A stretch of 40,425 nucleotides of DNA from JAGOEF01 sp029564465. GTDB taxonomy: Bacteria > Bacteroidota > Bacteroidia > Bacteroidales > ML635J-15. Within the stretch, counting starts at the first letter, position 1; the number at the start of each line of letters is the position of its first letter. Location: positions 1 to 40,425 of the forward strand of contig JAKQPY010000065.1 in the NCBI GenBank assembly GCA_029564465.1. Direction: 5' to 3'. The notes under the pieces were generated by a model that was not told the DNA's origin, ran no database searches, and saw nothing but the letters and a program-made list of their open reading frames with translations. The position numbers and the translations under genes were made by a program. Positions 30,204 to 38,260 of this stretch are shown here, one piece after another.

Positions 30204-31676
30204 TTAGTTGCGGCAGCTTCCTTTGCAGCAAAAACTGCTGAACAGGGGGTTTATTACCAATGAGGTAATCATACCAATGGTTCCGGCGCCGGGTGCAGTA
30301 AAGTACCAGGGTACAATCTGTCCTTTCATACCCAATCCGATGAAGTACAAGGCCAGACAAACACCCAAACCAATGATTCCCGATGAAATGGCTCCAAGTT
30401 TGTTTACTTTTTTGCAGAACAATCCCCACACAAATGGCCCCAGGAAGAACGAGCCAATGGCACCCCACGAAATACCCAGAATTTCAACAATTACATCGAA
30501 CTGCACCAATGCCAGTAATACAGCCAGCAGGATGAATACCGCACTCATAATGCGCATCAGACCGGTGAGTTTTTTGTCGGATGCATTCTTATTGATGAAA
30601 CCGGCATATAAGTCTTTCGAAATAGACGAGCTACTGATGAGTACCAGCGATGCGAGAGTTGACATGGAGGCTGAGAGTATAAGTAACAATACTATCACCA
30701 CTAAGGATGCGGGAATTACGCTGGTAAGCAGTTCGGGCATCAGTTTATCAAAAATGGGTTTCCCGTTGTTGAAAAGCGCAGGAGCCGCTTCAGGGCTGAA
30801 AAAAACGCGGGTGGTTGACCCTAGGAAGTAGGCAACGCCACCAATTATCAGGGCAAATATGGTGGAGAATATCATGCCGCGCTTAACGGCTTTCCGGTCG
30901 CGGATGGCATAAAATTTCTGCACCAACTGTGGCATGGCAAAAGGAGCAACACTAGTGAGAAATACCAGCGCGAACAGGTTGCCGAAACCTGCCGGACCTA
31001 CCAGTTGCGTAAGTTTGGGCTGTATTGCCGACAGTTTCTCGGTGATATTCATGAGACCGCCGCCTTTATTCAGGGTGAACCCAAAGAGTAATAAAACACT
31101 CACCACCATGATAATTCCAAAAATCATATCAATCATGGCCATCGATTTGTATCCGCCAAGTACGATGTAAACCGCTGTAAAAACTCCCATGAACACCAAA
31201 GCCTGCCAATACTCGATGTTGAAATTCAGCTCGAAAAGATAGGAGAGACCCATAAAAACTGCTGCGGTATAGGGAATCAGAAAGATGAAAATAACAACTA
31301 CCGCAGCCAATTTTAGGAAAGAACTGTTATAGCGTTTTTCGAGAAACTCGCTCATGGTCGAAACGCCGTATTCGGTGGACATCTTTTTAATGCGCCATCC
31401 CATTACGGCCCACACAAGTCCAACACCTATCAGAGCATTGAAGAAAGCAATCCAAAGTCCTGAATATCCGAATCCCCAGCCCACTTTTCCTGCAAATCCG
31501 ATGAATAAAACTGCCGAAAAATAAGCGGTACCATACGAAAATGCCGACATCCAGGCTCCTACATTACCACCGCCGAGAAAGTAATCGTTGAAAGATTTGG
31601 TTTTTTTTAGACCCATGATGCCAATAATTACAATCATAAGGGCATAGAGGGCAATAACAATAATTTTAACAATCAT
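30204..31676 (-). CDS. Sodium:solute symporter (SSS family)
   Basis: The 490-residue protein has about 13 hydrophobic helices with the LeuT-like layout. Features: IGIMGLKKTKSFNDYFLGGGNVGAWMSAFSYGTAYFSAVLF (start of the fold and sodium site), GVSTMSEFLEKRYNS, VLGGYKSMAMIDMIFGIIM (a family signature) and LILSASMSTLASLVLISSSSISKDLY. The substrate cannot be told. The ATG at 31676 is used; upstream in-frame codons lie within the small gene at 31693-31866. The C-terminus is unusually rich in cysteine (SSFCCKGSCRN). It likely forms one transcript with the small upstream gene. Confidence 0.92.
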   Translation of the reverse strand: MIVKIIVIALYALMIVIIGIMGLKKTKSFNDYFLGGGNVGAWMSAFSYGTAYFSAVLFIGFAGKVGWGFGYSGLWIAFFNALIGVGLVWAVMGWRIKKMSTEYGVSTMSEFLEKRYNSSFLKLAAVVVIFIFLIPYTAAVFMGLSYLFELNFNIEYWQALVFMGVFTAVYIVLGGYKSMAMIDMIFGIIMVVSVLLLFGFTLNKGGGLMNITEKLSAIQPKLTQLVGPAGFGNLFALVFLTSVAPFAMPQLVQKFYAIRDRKAVKRGMIFSTIFALIIGGVAYFLGSTTRVFFSPEAAPALFNNGKPIFDKLMPELLTSVIPASLVVIVLLLILSASMSTLASLVLISSSSISKDLYAGFINKNASDKKLTGLMRIMSAVFILLAVLLALVQFDVIVEILGISWGAIGSFFLGPFVWGLFCKKVNKLGAISSGIIGLGVCLALYFIGLGMKGQIVPWYFTAPGAGTIGMITSLVINPLFSSFCCKGSCRN

Positions 31677-31692
31677 TTGTTGCTGTTTTAAG

Positions 31693-31866
31693 TTATTTAC
31701 TTGGTTTACTATTAGCTGCAGGTTTTCCCGAATAAATATTCCACACCTTATCGATTTTATCTGCAATACGTTTGTGCGAAGTGATGACTCCAATTATAGC
31801 CAGCCCGAGTATTACAATCAGGATAATTTCGTTTTTTGTAAGCTTACGCTTCAGGAGTTTTTTCAT
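31693..31866 (-). CDS. 57-residue one-helix membrane protein preceding the symporter
   Basis: A short frame starts at the ATG at 31866 and ends at TAA (31693-31695). It encodes a very basic N-terminus (MKKLLKRKLTKNE), one hydrophobic helix (IILIVILGLAIIGVIT, residues 14-29), and a charged tail with KRIADKIDKVWNIYSG. The stop lies 16 bases before the symporter ATG, so the two are probably co-translated. Other sodium symporters are known with tiny one-helix partners (for example MctS with MctP, MetS with MetP). This gene would be such a subunit; I do not recognise its sequence. A -7-like TATTTTTG (31872-31879) is only five bases before the ATG. Confidence 0.72.
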   Translation of the reverse strand: MKKLLKRKLTKNEIILIVILGLAIIGVITSHKRIADKIDKVWNIYSGKPAANSKPSK

Positions 31867-31911
31867 GTGAACAAAAATAAAAAAAAGAACCTGAAAAAAG
31901 CAAGCCTGTGG

Positions 31912-33360
31912 TTACAATGCAGCAATAATATTTAACAAGTCTTCAACATGTTTTTTAATATCACCTTTTGAGTCATCGTAATGGTTGATAATCACAGCAA
32001 AAACGATTTCTTTTCCGCTATCGGGCCGGGCGTAACCGGCCATGGCTCTTACGCCTTTCATACTACCGCCTTTAGCATGTATTTTCCCTTTTCCGGTACC
32101 ATACTGGCAGTAACGGGTCAGTGTTCCAGAGTTTCCGGCTACCGGAAGGGTAGTCATCAGCGTACCTTGTGTTTTGGCGTTGTAGTGCATGTAGCGCAGC
32201 AGATAAACAAGCTGTGAAACGGTAACGGTGTTGAAAACCGACAAACCGGAACCATCCATCATTTGCAGTCCGTCGGTATCCATGCCTTTGTTTTTCCAGA
32301 ATTCGACAATTTTCGGAAACCAGGTTGTCGGCGTGGCTTGTAATTGTTGCGCTGAAGCGATGGCCAGGTGTTCGGCATACAGATTCAGACTCCACAGGTT
32401 GGTGGCATCGCAGATTCGTTTTAGCGGTGGCGATTTGGTAGTGTAAAGCACCTTTACCGGAGGGCGGTATTCTCCTTCAGGCAGACTGCGGGCAGTCTGG
32501 GTTACGGTAACCCCATTTTTCGCGAGTGCTTCGCTGAGCAATTGGGCAGCCCATAGCGGTGGATTATCAACGGAGCCTTTTATCGTGAATCGGGTCTGTT
32601 TAACGGGCAGACTGCCAATGATGGTTTTCGAGCTGCAACCCGACCCGCCGATGATAAATGATTGGTCACCTCCTTTGGTCGCCGAGATAACTTTGTTGAT
32701 AAAAGTATAACCGGGAATCTGTGGTTCCATGCCAAGGAGCAGGGTGCTGTCGCCGTCGGAGATACCGGTGCCAAAATGCAGTTTGTACATGTTTTCGTAA
32801 ATACTCAGGCCACTTACCGGGGCTCCGTAATAGTTGCCAACATCTTCATAAAGCCATGAACCGGGCTGGAATGGATAACAAAACTGAGATGGATCGCCGA
32901 TTACACAACCATCTATCTTCTTTATTCCGGCATTTTTGATTGCCTTAACCCATTCGCCAATAAAATTGAGGGGTTTCAGGTAATAATCGGCAAAACGATC
33001 AGAACCCAGACACGGGTCGCCATACCCGATAATGTATACATTGCCATGAAGGGTGCCTGCGCTGTCGGGAACGCCCGAACAGGCAATTTCGGTTGAAAAG
33101 CTGTAGTCTTTACCCAATACTTCGAGGGCTGTCGAGGTGCTGAATAACTTCATGCAAGAGGCAGGAGTGAGACTTAGACGTGGGTTGTGCTGAAACAGGG
33201 TGTCGCCTGTGCGGGCGTCGATAATTAAAAGGCCTACCGATGCATTTTTCAGCAATGGATTTTTCAGCCAGTTATCGAATGATTGCTGGGCAAAAGCCGT
33301 AACCGCAAAAGAAAAGCACAGGCTGAAACAGACTATGGAAAAATATACACGGTGCTTCAT
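31912..33360 (-). CDS. dacB: D-alanyl-D-alanine carboxypeptidase/endopeptidase (PBP4, S13 family)
   Basis: The 482-residue exported penicillin-binding protein trims stem peptides and cuts cross-links. The signal peptide covers residues 1-25. The active-site SxxK is Ser68-Cys-Met-Lys71 in TPASCMKLF. The SxN motif is SLN in NLWSLNLYAEH. The third motif, usually KTG or KSG, reads AKGGSMKGVRAMAGY. GNVYIIGYGDPCLGSDRF is the S13 signature before the inserted domains. The ATG at 33360 (MKHRVYF) gives a clean signal peptide; the longer frame adds an unlikely hydrophilic leader. The small symporter partner gene follows 45 bases downstream. Confidence 0.92.
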   Translation of the reverse strand: MKHRVYFSIVCFSLCFSFAVTAFAQQSFDNWLKNPLLKNASVGLLIIDARTGDTLFQHNPRLSLTPASCMKLFSTSTALEVLGKDYSFSTEIACSGVPDSAGTLHGNVYIIGYGDPCLGSDRFADYYLKPLNFIGEWVKAIKNAGIKKIDGCVIGDPSQFCYPFQPGSWLYEDVGNYYGAPVSGLSIYENMYKLHFGTGISDGDSTLLLGMEPQIPGYTFINKVISATKGGDQSFIIGGSGCSSKTIIGSLPVKQTRFTIKGSVDNPPLWAAQLLSEALAKNGVTVTQTARSLPEGEYRPPVKVLYTTKSPPLKRICDATNLWSLNLYAEHLAIASAQQLQATPTTWFPKIVEFWKNKGMDTDGLQMMDGSGLSVFNTVTVSQLVYLLRYMHYNAKTQGTLMTTLPVAGNSGTLTRYCQYGTGKGKIHAKGGSMKGVRAMAGYARPDSGKEIVFAVIINHYDDSKGDIKKHVEDLLNIIAAL

Positions 33361-33465
33361 AACAAATTTGTTTCTTGTAAAACTAAGGTATTTTAGGCAT
33401 CTTTGCAGTAGATTATGGTGAACATTCATAACAAAGCATTGTTAATTCTGAAAATCTGAAATACT

Positions 33466-35013
33466 ATGACACGAAAAGTATTGCTTATGATACTCGATGG
33501 CTGGGGCATTGGCGACGGCAGCGAGCGCGATGTAATCAGCACGGCAGCAACGCCCAATATCGACAGGTTGAAGCAGTCTTTCTACAATACCAGCTTGCTC
33601 GCATCGGGCGAAAATGTGGGCTTACCCGATGGGCAGATGGGCAACAGTGAGGTGGGCCACCTGAATATAGGCGCAGGCAGGGTTGTTTATCAGGATTTGG
33701 TACGTATCAACAAAGAGGTTGAAAATGGGAATCTGGCTCGTAACGAAACCCTGGCACAGGCTTTTGAATACGCAAAAGTCAATACCAAACAGGTTCATTT
33801 TATTGGTTTGATTGGCGATGGTGGAGTGCACAGCATGAGCCGGCATTTGTATGCTTTGTGCGATGCAGCGGTTGATGCTGGCCTCAGCAAAATATTTATT
33901 CATGCCCTTACCGATGGACGCGACACCGACCCTATGAGCGGCAAAGCATTTACGAAAGAGGTTTTGGAGCATATCGAAGGAACTCCGGTGAAAGTGGCCA
34001 GCCTGACGGGACGCTATTATACGATGGATCGCGATAAGCGCTGGGAGAGAATCAAAGTTGGTTACGACGCCATGGTTTCGGGTATCGGACAAGCGTGCAG
34101 CGATTTGCTCGCGGGTATTCAGCAATCGTACGATCAGGGTGTTACCGACGAGTTTATCAAACCCCTGATTATGGTTGATGCTGACGGAAAACCGCTGGCA
34201 AGCATTCAGGAAGGCGATGTGGTGATTTGTTTTAACTTCCGTACCGACCGGTTGCGACAGATTAGCATTGCCCTAACGCAGAAAGATATGCCCGAAGCCG
34301 GTATGAAAACCCTTCCGCTGCAATATTACACCCTTACACGCTACGACGAAAACTTCACCGGTATTCATGTAGTCTACGACAAGCAAAATGTGAAGGATAC
34401 ACTGGGCGAAACGATTTCAAAAAATGGTTTACATCAGCTCAGGATTGCTGAAACCGAAAAATATGCCCATGTGACTTTCTTTTTCAGCGGTGGCCGCGAA
34501 GATGTTTTTCCGGGTGAAAAACGCATTATGATTCCTTCGCCAAAGGTTGCCACCTACGATTTGCAACCCGAAATGAGTGCTTATGCGGTGAAGGATGCTG
34601 TTATTGATGCCCTTTCTACCGGCGAGTTTCATTTTGTATGTTTGAATTTTGCCAATGGCGATATGGTAGGGCATACGGGTGTGTACAATTCAATTTATAA
34701 AGCAGTTGAAGCGGTTGATGACTGTGTGGGGCAGGTGGTGGCTGCAGCCCGCCGCAACGACTATGAGGTGATTATTATTGCCGATCATGGAAATGCCGAT
34801 AATGCCCGCAACGAAGACGGTTCTCCCAATACTGCCCATTCGCTCAATCCGGTTCCGTTTATTGTGGTTAGCAACCGCGTGAAATCGGTGCAGTCCGGCA
34901 TTCTGGCCGATGTGGCTCCCACGGTTCTGTGTCTCATGGAATTGCCCATACCCGAAGATATGACGGGAAAGGTGCTGGTCGAGAAATACCAGTGTGGTTG
35001 CTGCTGCTGTTAA
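33466..35013 (+). CDS. gpmI: 2,3-bisphosphoglycerate-independent phosphoglycerate mutase
   Basis: The 515-residue glycolytic enzyme interconverts 3- and 2-phosphoglycerate with two Mn2+ ions. Motifs: LLMILDGWGIGD (metal Asp), GQMGNSEVGHLNIGAG with the phosphorylated Ser61, LIGDGGVHS, HALTDGRDTDP, VASLTGRYYTMDRDKRW, CFNFRTDRLRQIS, FFFSGGREDVFPGE, NFANGDMVGHTG and IIADHGNADN. The length is standard except for an end that reads KYQCGCCCC, five cysteines in six residues, which I do not associate with the family. It is the second glycolytic enzyme in the window after gap. The start is an ATG. It is divergent from dacB. Confidence 0.97.
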   Translation: MTRKVLLMILDGWGIGDGSERDVISTAATPNIDRLKQSFYNTSLLASGENVGLPDGQMGNSEVGHLNIGAGRVVYQDLVRINKEVENGNLARNETLAQAFEYAKVNTKQVHFIGLIGDGGVHSMSRHLYALCDAAVDAGLSKIFIHALTDGRDTDPMSGKAFTKEVLEHIEGTPVKVASLTGRYYTMDRDKRWERIKVGYDAMVSGIGQACSDLLAGIQQSYDQGVTDEFIKPLIMVDADGKPLASIQEGDVVICFNFRTDRLRQISIALTQKDMPEAGMKTLPLQYYTLTRYDENFTGIHVVYDKQNVKDTLGETISKNGLHQLRIAETEKYAHVTFFFSGGREDVFPGEKRIMIPSPKVATYDLQPEMSAYAVKDAVIDALSTGEFHFVCLNFANGDMVGHTGVYNSIYKAVEAVDDCVGQVVAAARRNDYEVIIIADHGNADNARNEDGSPNTAHSLNPVPFIVVSNRVKSVQSGILADVAPTVLCLMELPIPEDMTGKVLVEKYQCGCCCC

Positions 35014-35089
35014 CGATTCAATTTGGCAATTAACCCCGTTATGTTAAAAAAAACATAGTTGCTGCCTGAGTTGTATTCAGCGCAGCGCA

Positions 35090-35097
35090 TACTTTTG
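35090..35097 (+). promoter_or_regulatory. -7 element of the glucosaminidase gene
   Basis: TACTTTTG matches TAnnTTTG exactly and lies 19 bases before the start codon. A GTTG (35070-35073) is 16 bases upstream. Confidence 0.45.
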
Positions 35098-35115
35098 TTT
35101 GCATAGAGTAAGCCA

Positions 35116-36039
35116 ATGCGTCTTCGAATTTTACATATATTTATTTTGCTTCTGTTTCCTGCGTGGTTGATTGCGCAGAAAACCACCGAGCAGTATATTG
35201 CAGAATTTGGAGAAATGGCTGTTGCCGAAATGAAGCGTTCGGGAGTTCCTGCAAGTATTACGCTGGCGCAGGGAATTCTGGAGTCGGGGAGTGGCAATTC
35301 ACGCCTTGCCACCGAAGGCAACAACCATTTTGGGATAAAGTGTCATGGATGGACCGGTGGTAAAATATATGCCGACGATGATGCCAAAAACGAATGCTTT
35401 CGCAAATATGGCAGTGCAGCCGAATCGTTTCGCGACCATTCTGATTTTCTCAAAAGCAACAGCCGATATAATTTTTTATTTGAAATCGAAATTACCGATT
35501 ACAAGGAATGGGCACGTGGCCTGAAAAAAGCCGGTTATGCCACATCGCCAACTTATGCTGAGGCATTAATCAAGCTTATCGAAAAGTACGAATTGAACAA
35601 TTACGATAAAGGCATTGTTCCCGACAAAAAACCAAGAAAAAATCCGCACCGCGAAAATATCGATGACAGCTTTACGCTGAATCCCTATGGCCGCGATATT
35701 TTCTACAACAATAATACGCCCTATATAATTGCAAAAAGCGGCGATAATGTTGATGCCATTTGTAATGAATTCGATATGATGCCCTGGCAGGTGCGCAAAT
35801 ATAATGACCTCGAAAAGTCTGAGACGCTGGCCGAAGGTAGTTATATTTATCTGAAACCTAAGCGAAACAGGGCAGAAAAGGGCAAGGAAACCCATACGGT
35901 GCAACAGGGCGAAACAATGAAAGACATTTCGGAACAATATGCTGTGAAACTGAACAAACTATACCGTAAAAACAAAATGGAACCCGGCACAGAACCAAAA
36001 GCTGGCGTTGTAATTAATTTGCGGAAAACTAAAAAATAG
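35116..36039 (+). CDS. GH73-type glucosaminidase with two LysM domains
   Basis: The 307-residue exported enzyme hydrolyses glycan strands of peptidoglycan. The signal peptide covers residues 1-20. The catalytic domain (about 25-160) has ITLAQGILESGSGNS with the catalytic Glu56, then NNHFGIKCHGWTG, FRKYGSAAESFRDHSDFL and KAGYATSPTYAEALI. Two LysM modules follow: YIIAKSGDNVDAICNEFDMMPWQVRKYNDL (about 202-250) and THTVQQGETMKDISEQYAVKLNKLYRKN (about 258-305). The LysM units bind peptidoglycan. The gene converges with the S9 peptidase, 8 bases between stop codons. It likely acts in cell division or wall turnover together with the amidase and PBP4 of this window. Confidence 0.93.
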   Translation: MRLRILHIFILLLFPAWLIAQKTTEQYIAEFGEMAVAEMKRSGVPASITLAQGILESGSGNSRLATEGNNHFGIKCHGWTGGKIYADDDAKNECFRKYGSAAESFRDHSDFLKSNSRYNFLFEIEITDYKEWARGLKKAGYATSPTYAEALIKLIEKYELNNYDKGIVPDKKPRKNPHRENIDDSFTLNPYGRDIFYNNNTPYIIAKSGDNVDAICNEFDMMPWQVRKYNDLEKSETLAEGSYIYLKPKRNRAEKGKETHTVQQGETMKDISEQYAVKLNKLYRKNKMEPGTEPKAGVVINLRKTKK

Positions 36040-36047
36040 GTTGTAGT

Positions 36048-38153
36048 CTATTTATTGTTCTGGTCAATCAAAAAAGCATAATCCATGGCAATTTCGCGGA
36101 AACGCTCGAAGCGACCCGAGGCTCCACCGTGACCGGTGTCCATGTTGGTGTAAAGGAGAAGCAGGTTTTTATCGGTTTTATAGTCGCGTAATTTTGCAAC
36201 CCATTTGGCCGGTTCCCAGTATTGCACCTGACTGTCGTGCAAACCGGTGGTTACCAGCATTGCAGGGTAGTCTTTGTTGGCAACATTATCGTAGGGTGAG
36301 TAGGATAGCATATATTCGTAAAACACTTTATCGTTTGGGTTTCCCCATTCGTCGTATTCACCTGTGGTAAGCGGAATGCTTTCATCGAGCATGGTGGTAA
36401 CCACATCGACAAACGGAACGGCTGCAATAACCGCTTTAAAAAGCTCCGGACGCATATTAACCACGGCACCCATGAGCAAACCTCCGGCACTTCCTCCCAT
36501 GGCAAACAAATGGTCGGGAGAAGTATAGCCCGTTTCAATCAGATATTCGGCGCAGGCGATAAAATCGGTGAACGTATTTTTCTTATTCAGGAGTTTCCCG
36601 TCTTCATACCATTCACGACCATAAATCTGGCCACCCCGGATATGGGCAATGGCAAATACAAATCCGCGATCGAGTAAACTCAGCCGGCTTTGTGAAAACA
36701 CCGGGTCGATGGTGTAGCCATACGAGCCGTAGCCATAAAGCAATGTAGGGTTGCTTCCGTTCAGGGTCAGTCCTTTTCGGAATACCAAACTCATGGGAAT
36801 TTTCTTCCCGTCGCTTGCTGTGGCATAAATCCGGCGTGTTATGTAATTGTTTTTATCGAAATTGCCGGGAACTTCCTGTTCTTTTAGCAGTGTTTGCTGA
36901 CCGGTATTCATATCGACGTCGATGACCGATGTGGGGGTTGCCAGCGAACTGTAGGCAAAGCGAAGGATATGTGTATCGAAAAGCTCGTTATCGCCGGTAT
37001 ATGCGTCGTAAGCCTCTTCGATTACCGACACATAAAAGCCTTTCAGGCTGGCCCGATTGATTACCCGCAAATGATTCAGTCCATCGAAGCGCTCGGTTAC
37101 CACGAGATAGTCCTTAAAAACTTCGATATTCTCGATGAAAACATTGTTGCGGTGAGGTAATACTTCGAGCCATGAGGCTGACTCGGTTTTTTCGTAGCCA
37201 GTTTTCATTACCCTGAAGTTGCGGGCATCAAGGTTTGTGAGTACGTAGAACCCGTCTCCGGCATCTTCGATGCTGTATTCGAGGTCTTTGCGCCGTGGCT
37301 CGAATACCTTGAATTCTGACTGGGGTTTTACGGCATCTATATACCGTGCTTCGGTTGAAAGGGTGCTGTAGGAATGAATCACAATAAACCGGTCTGATTT
37401 GGTTTTATACACCGAAACACCAAAGGTTTCGTCGGTTTCGGTAAACACAACGCTGTCGGAATTGGTTGACTGACCTAACTGATATCGTTTTACCTGATAA
37501 GACCGTAAGGTTTCAGGGTCTTTCACGGTGTAGAAAATGGTTTTGTTATCATTGGCCCAGACAATTTCTCCGTCCGTGTTTTTAATGCATTCGTGAGAAA
37601 CAATTCCCGTAGCGAGATTTTTAAAATGGATGGAATACTGCCTCCTGCTGATGGTATCGGTAGAATAGGCGAGGATGGTATTATCGGGGCTCATCGAAAA
37701 TCCTCCAATATCGAAATAGCTATGACCTTTTGCCATTTCGTTACCATCAAGCAGAATCTCTTCGGCGGCACCAGCATCTTTTTTACGACAATACACCGGG
37801 TATTCACCACCTTTAACGTAGCGTGTATAATACAGGTATCCGTTGTCGGTGTATGGAACTGAAACATCTTCCTGTACCACCCGTGAAACCATCTCGTCGA
37901 AAAGCTCCATCTGAAGAGGAATGGTGTGAGCCATCATGGTTTTAAGGTATTCATTTTCTGCTTCGAGATAGGCCGTTACGGCAGGATTATCACGGTCGTT
38001 GAGCCAGAAATAATTGTCGGTACGTGTATCACCGTGTATCGACAACAGTTTTGGAATTTTAGTAGCTTTTGGGGTCTCTGTCATATTCTTTTGTTCCATA
38101 TCGCAGGAAATTAACAAGGTTAAGGCAATCAACAATGGAATTGCAGGTTTCAT
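36048..38153 (-). CDS. S9A oligopeptidase (prolyl oligopeptidase/oligopeptidase B type), lipoprotein
   Basis: The 701-residue serine peptidase cleaves short peptides. An N-terminal lipoprotein signal (LLIALTLLISC, lipidated Cys16) indicates export. A seven-bladed propeller (about residues 70-420) is followed by the alpha/beta-hydrolase domain. The catalytic triad is Ser555 in MGGSAGGLLMG, Asp640 in TGLHDSQVQYWEP and His675 in DTGHGGASGRF. The segments AHIRGGQIYGREWYEDGKLLNKKNTFTDFIACAEYL and YGSYGYTIDP favour oligopeptidase B (cleavage after Lys/Arg) over strict prolyl specificity. The enzyme is a single-gene unit ending 8 bases from the glucosaminidase stop. Confidence 0.92.
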   Translation of the reverse strand: MKPAIPLLIALTLLISCDMEQKNMTETPKATKIPKLLSIHGDTRTDNYFWLNDRDNPAVTAYLEAENEYLKTMMAHTIPLQMELFDEMVSRVVQEDVSVPYTDNGYLYYTRYVKGGEYPVYCRKKDAGAAEEILLDGNEMAKGHSYFDIGGFSMSPDNTILAYSTDTISRRQYSIHFKNLATGIVSHECIKNTDGEIVWANDNKTIFYTVKDPETLRSYQVKRYQLGQSTNSDSVVFTETDETFGVSVYKTKSDRFIVIHSYSTLSTEARYIDAVKPQSEFKVFEPRRKDLEYSIEDAGDGFYVLTNLDARNFRVMKTGYEKTESASWLEVLPHRNNVFIENIEVFKDYLVVTERFDGLNHLRVINRASLKGFYVSVIEEAYDAYTGDNELFDTHILRFAYSSLATPTSVIDVDMNTGQQTLLKEQEVPGNFDKNNYITRRIYATASDGKKIPMSLVFRKGLTLNGSNPTLLYGYGSYGYTIDPVFSQSRLSLLDRGFVFAIAHIRGGQIYGREWYEDGKLLNKKNTFTDFIACAEYLIETGYTSPDHLFAMGGSAGGLLMGAVVNMRPELFKAVIAAVPFVDVVTTMLDESIPLTTGEYDEWGNPNDKVFYEYMLSYSPYDNVANKDYPAMLVTTGLHDSQVQYWEPAKWVAKLRDYKTDKNLLLLYTNMDTGHGGASGRFERFREIAMDYAFLIDQNNK

Positions 38154-38211
38154 CGATCAACTGATAAAGAGCCTAAAGTTAGTTTATTTGAGGAATTAAT
38201 TTCACGTATAC

Positions 38212-38242
38212 AAAAAAAAAAGCCGCACGATGGCGGCTTTTT
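38212..38242 (-). terminator. Intrinsic terminator of the large type IX-secreted protein gene
   Basis: AAAAAGCCGC (38217-38226) pairs exactly with GCGGCTTTTT (38233-38242) around ACGATG. A and T runs on both sides make it work in both directions. It lies 18 bases after the stop codon at 38261. Confidence 0.92.
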
Positions 38243-38260
38243 AAATGATGTTTTTACAGC

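Noticed and set aside
35036..35060. TATGTT-AAAAAA-AACATA as terminator of gpmI
   Set aside because: The stem is only six AT-rich pairs and no T-run follows on the plus strand, so I do not call it a terminator.
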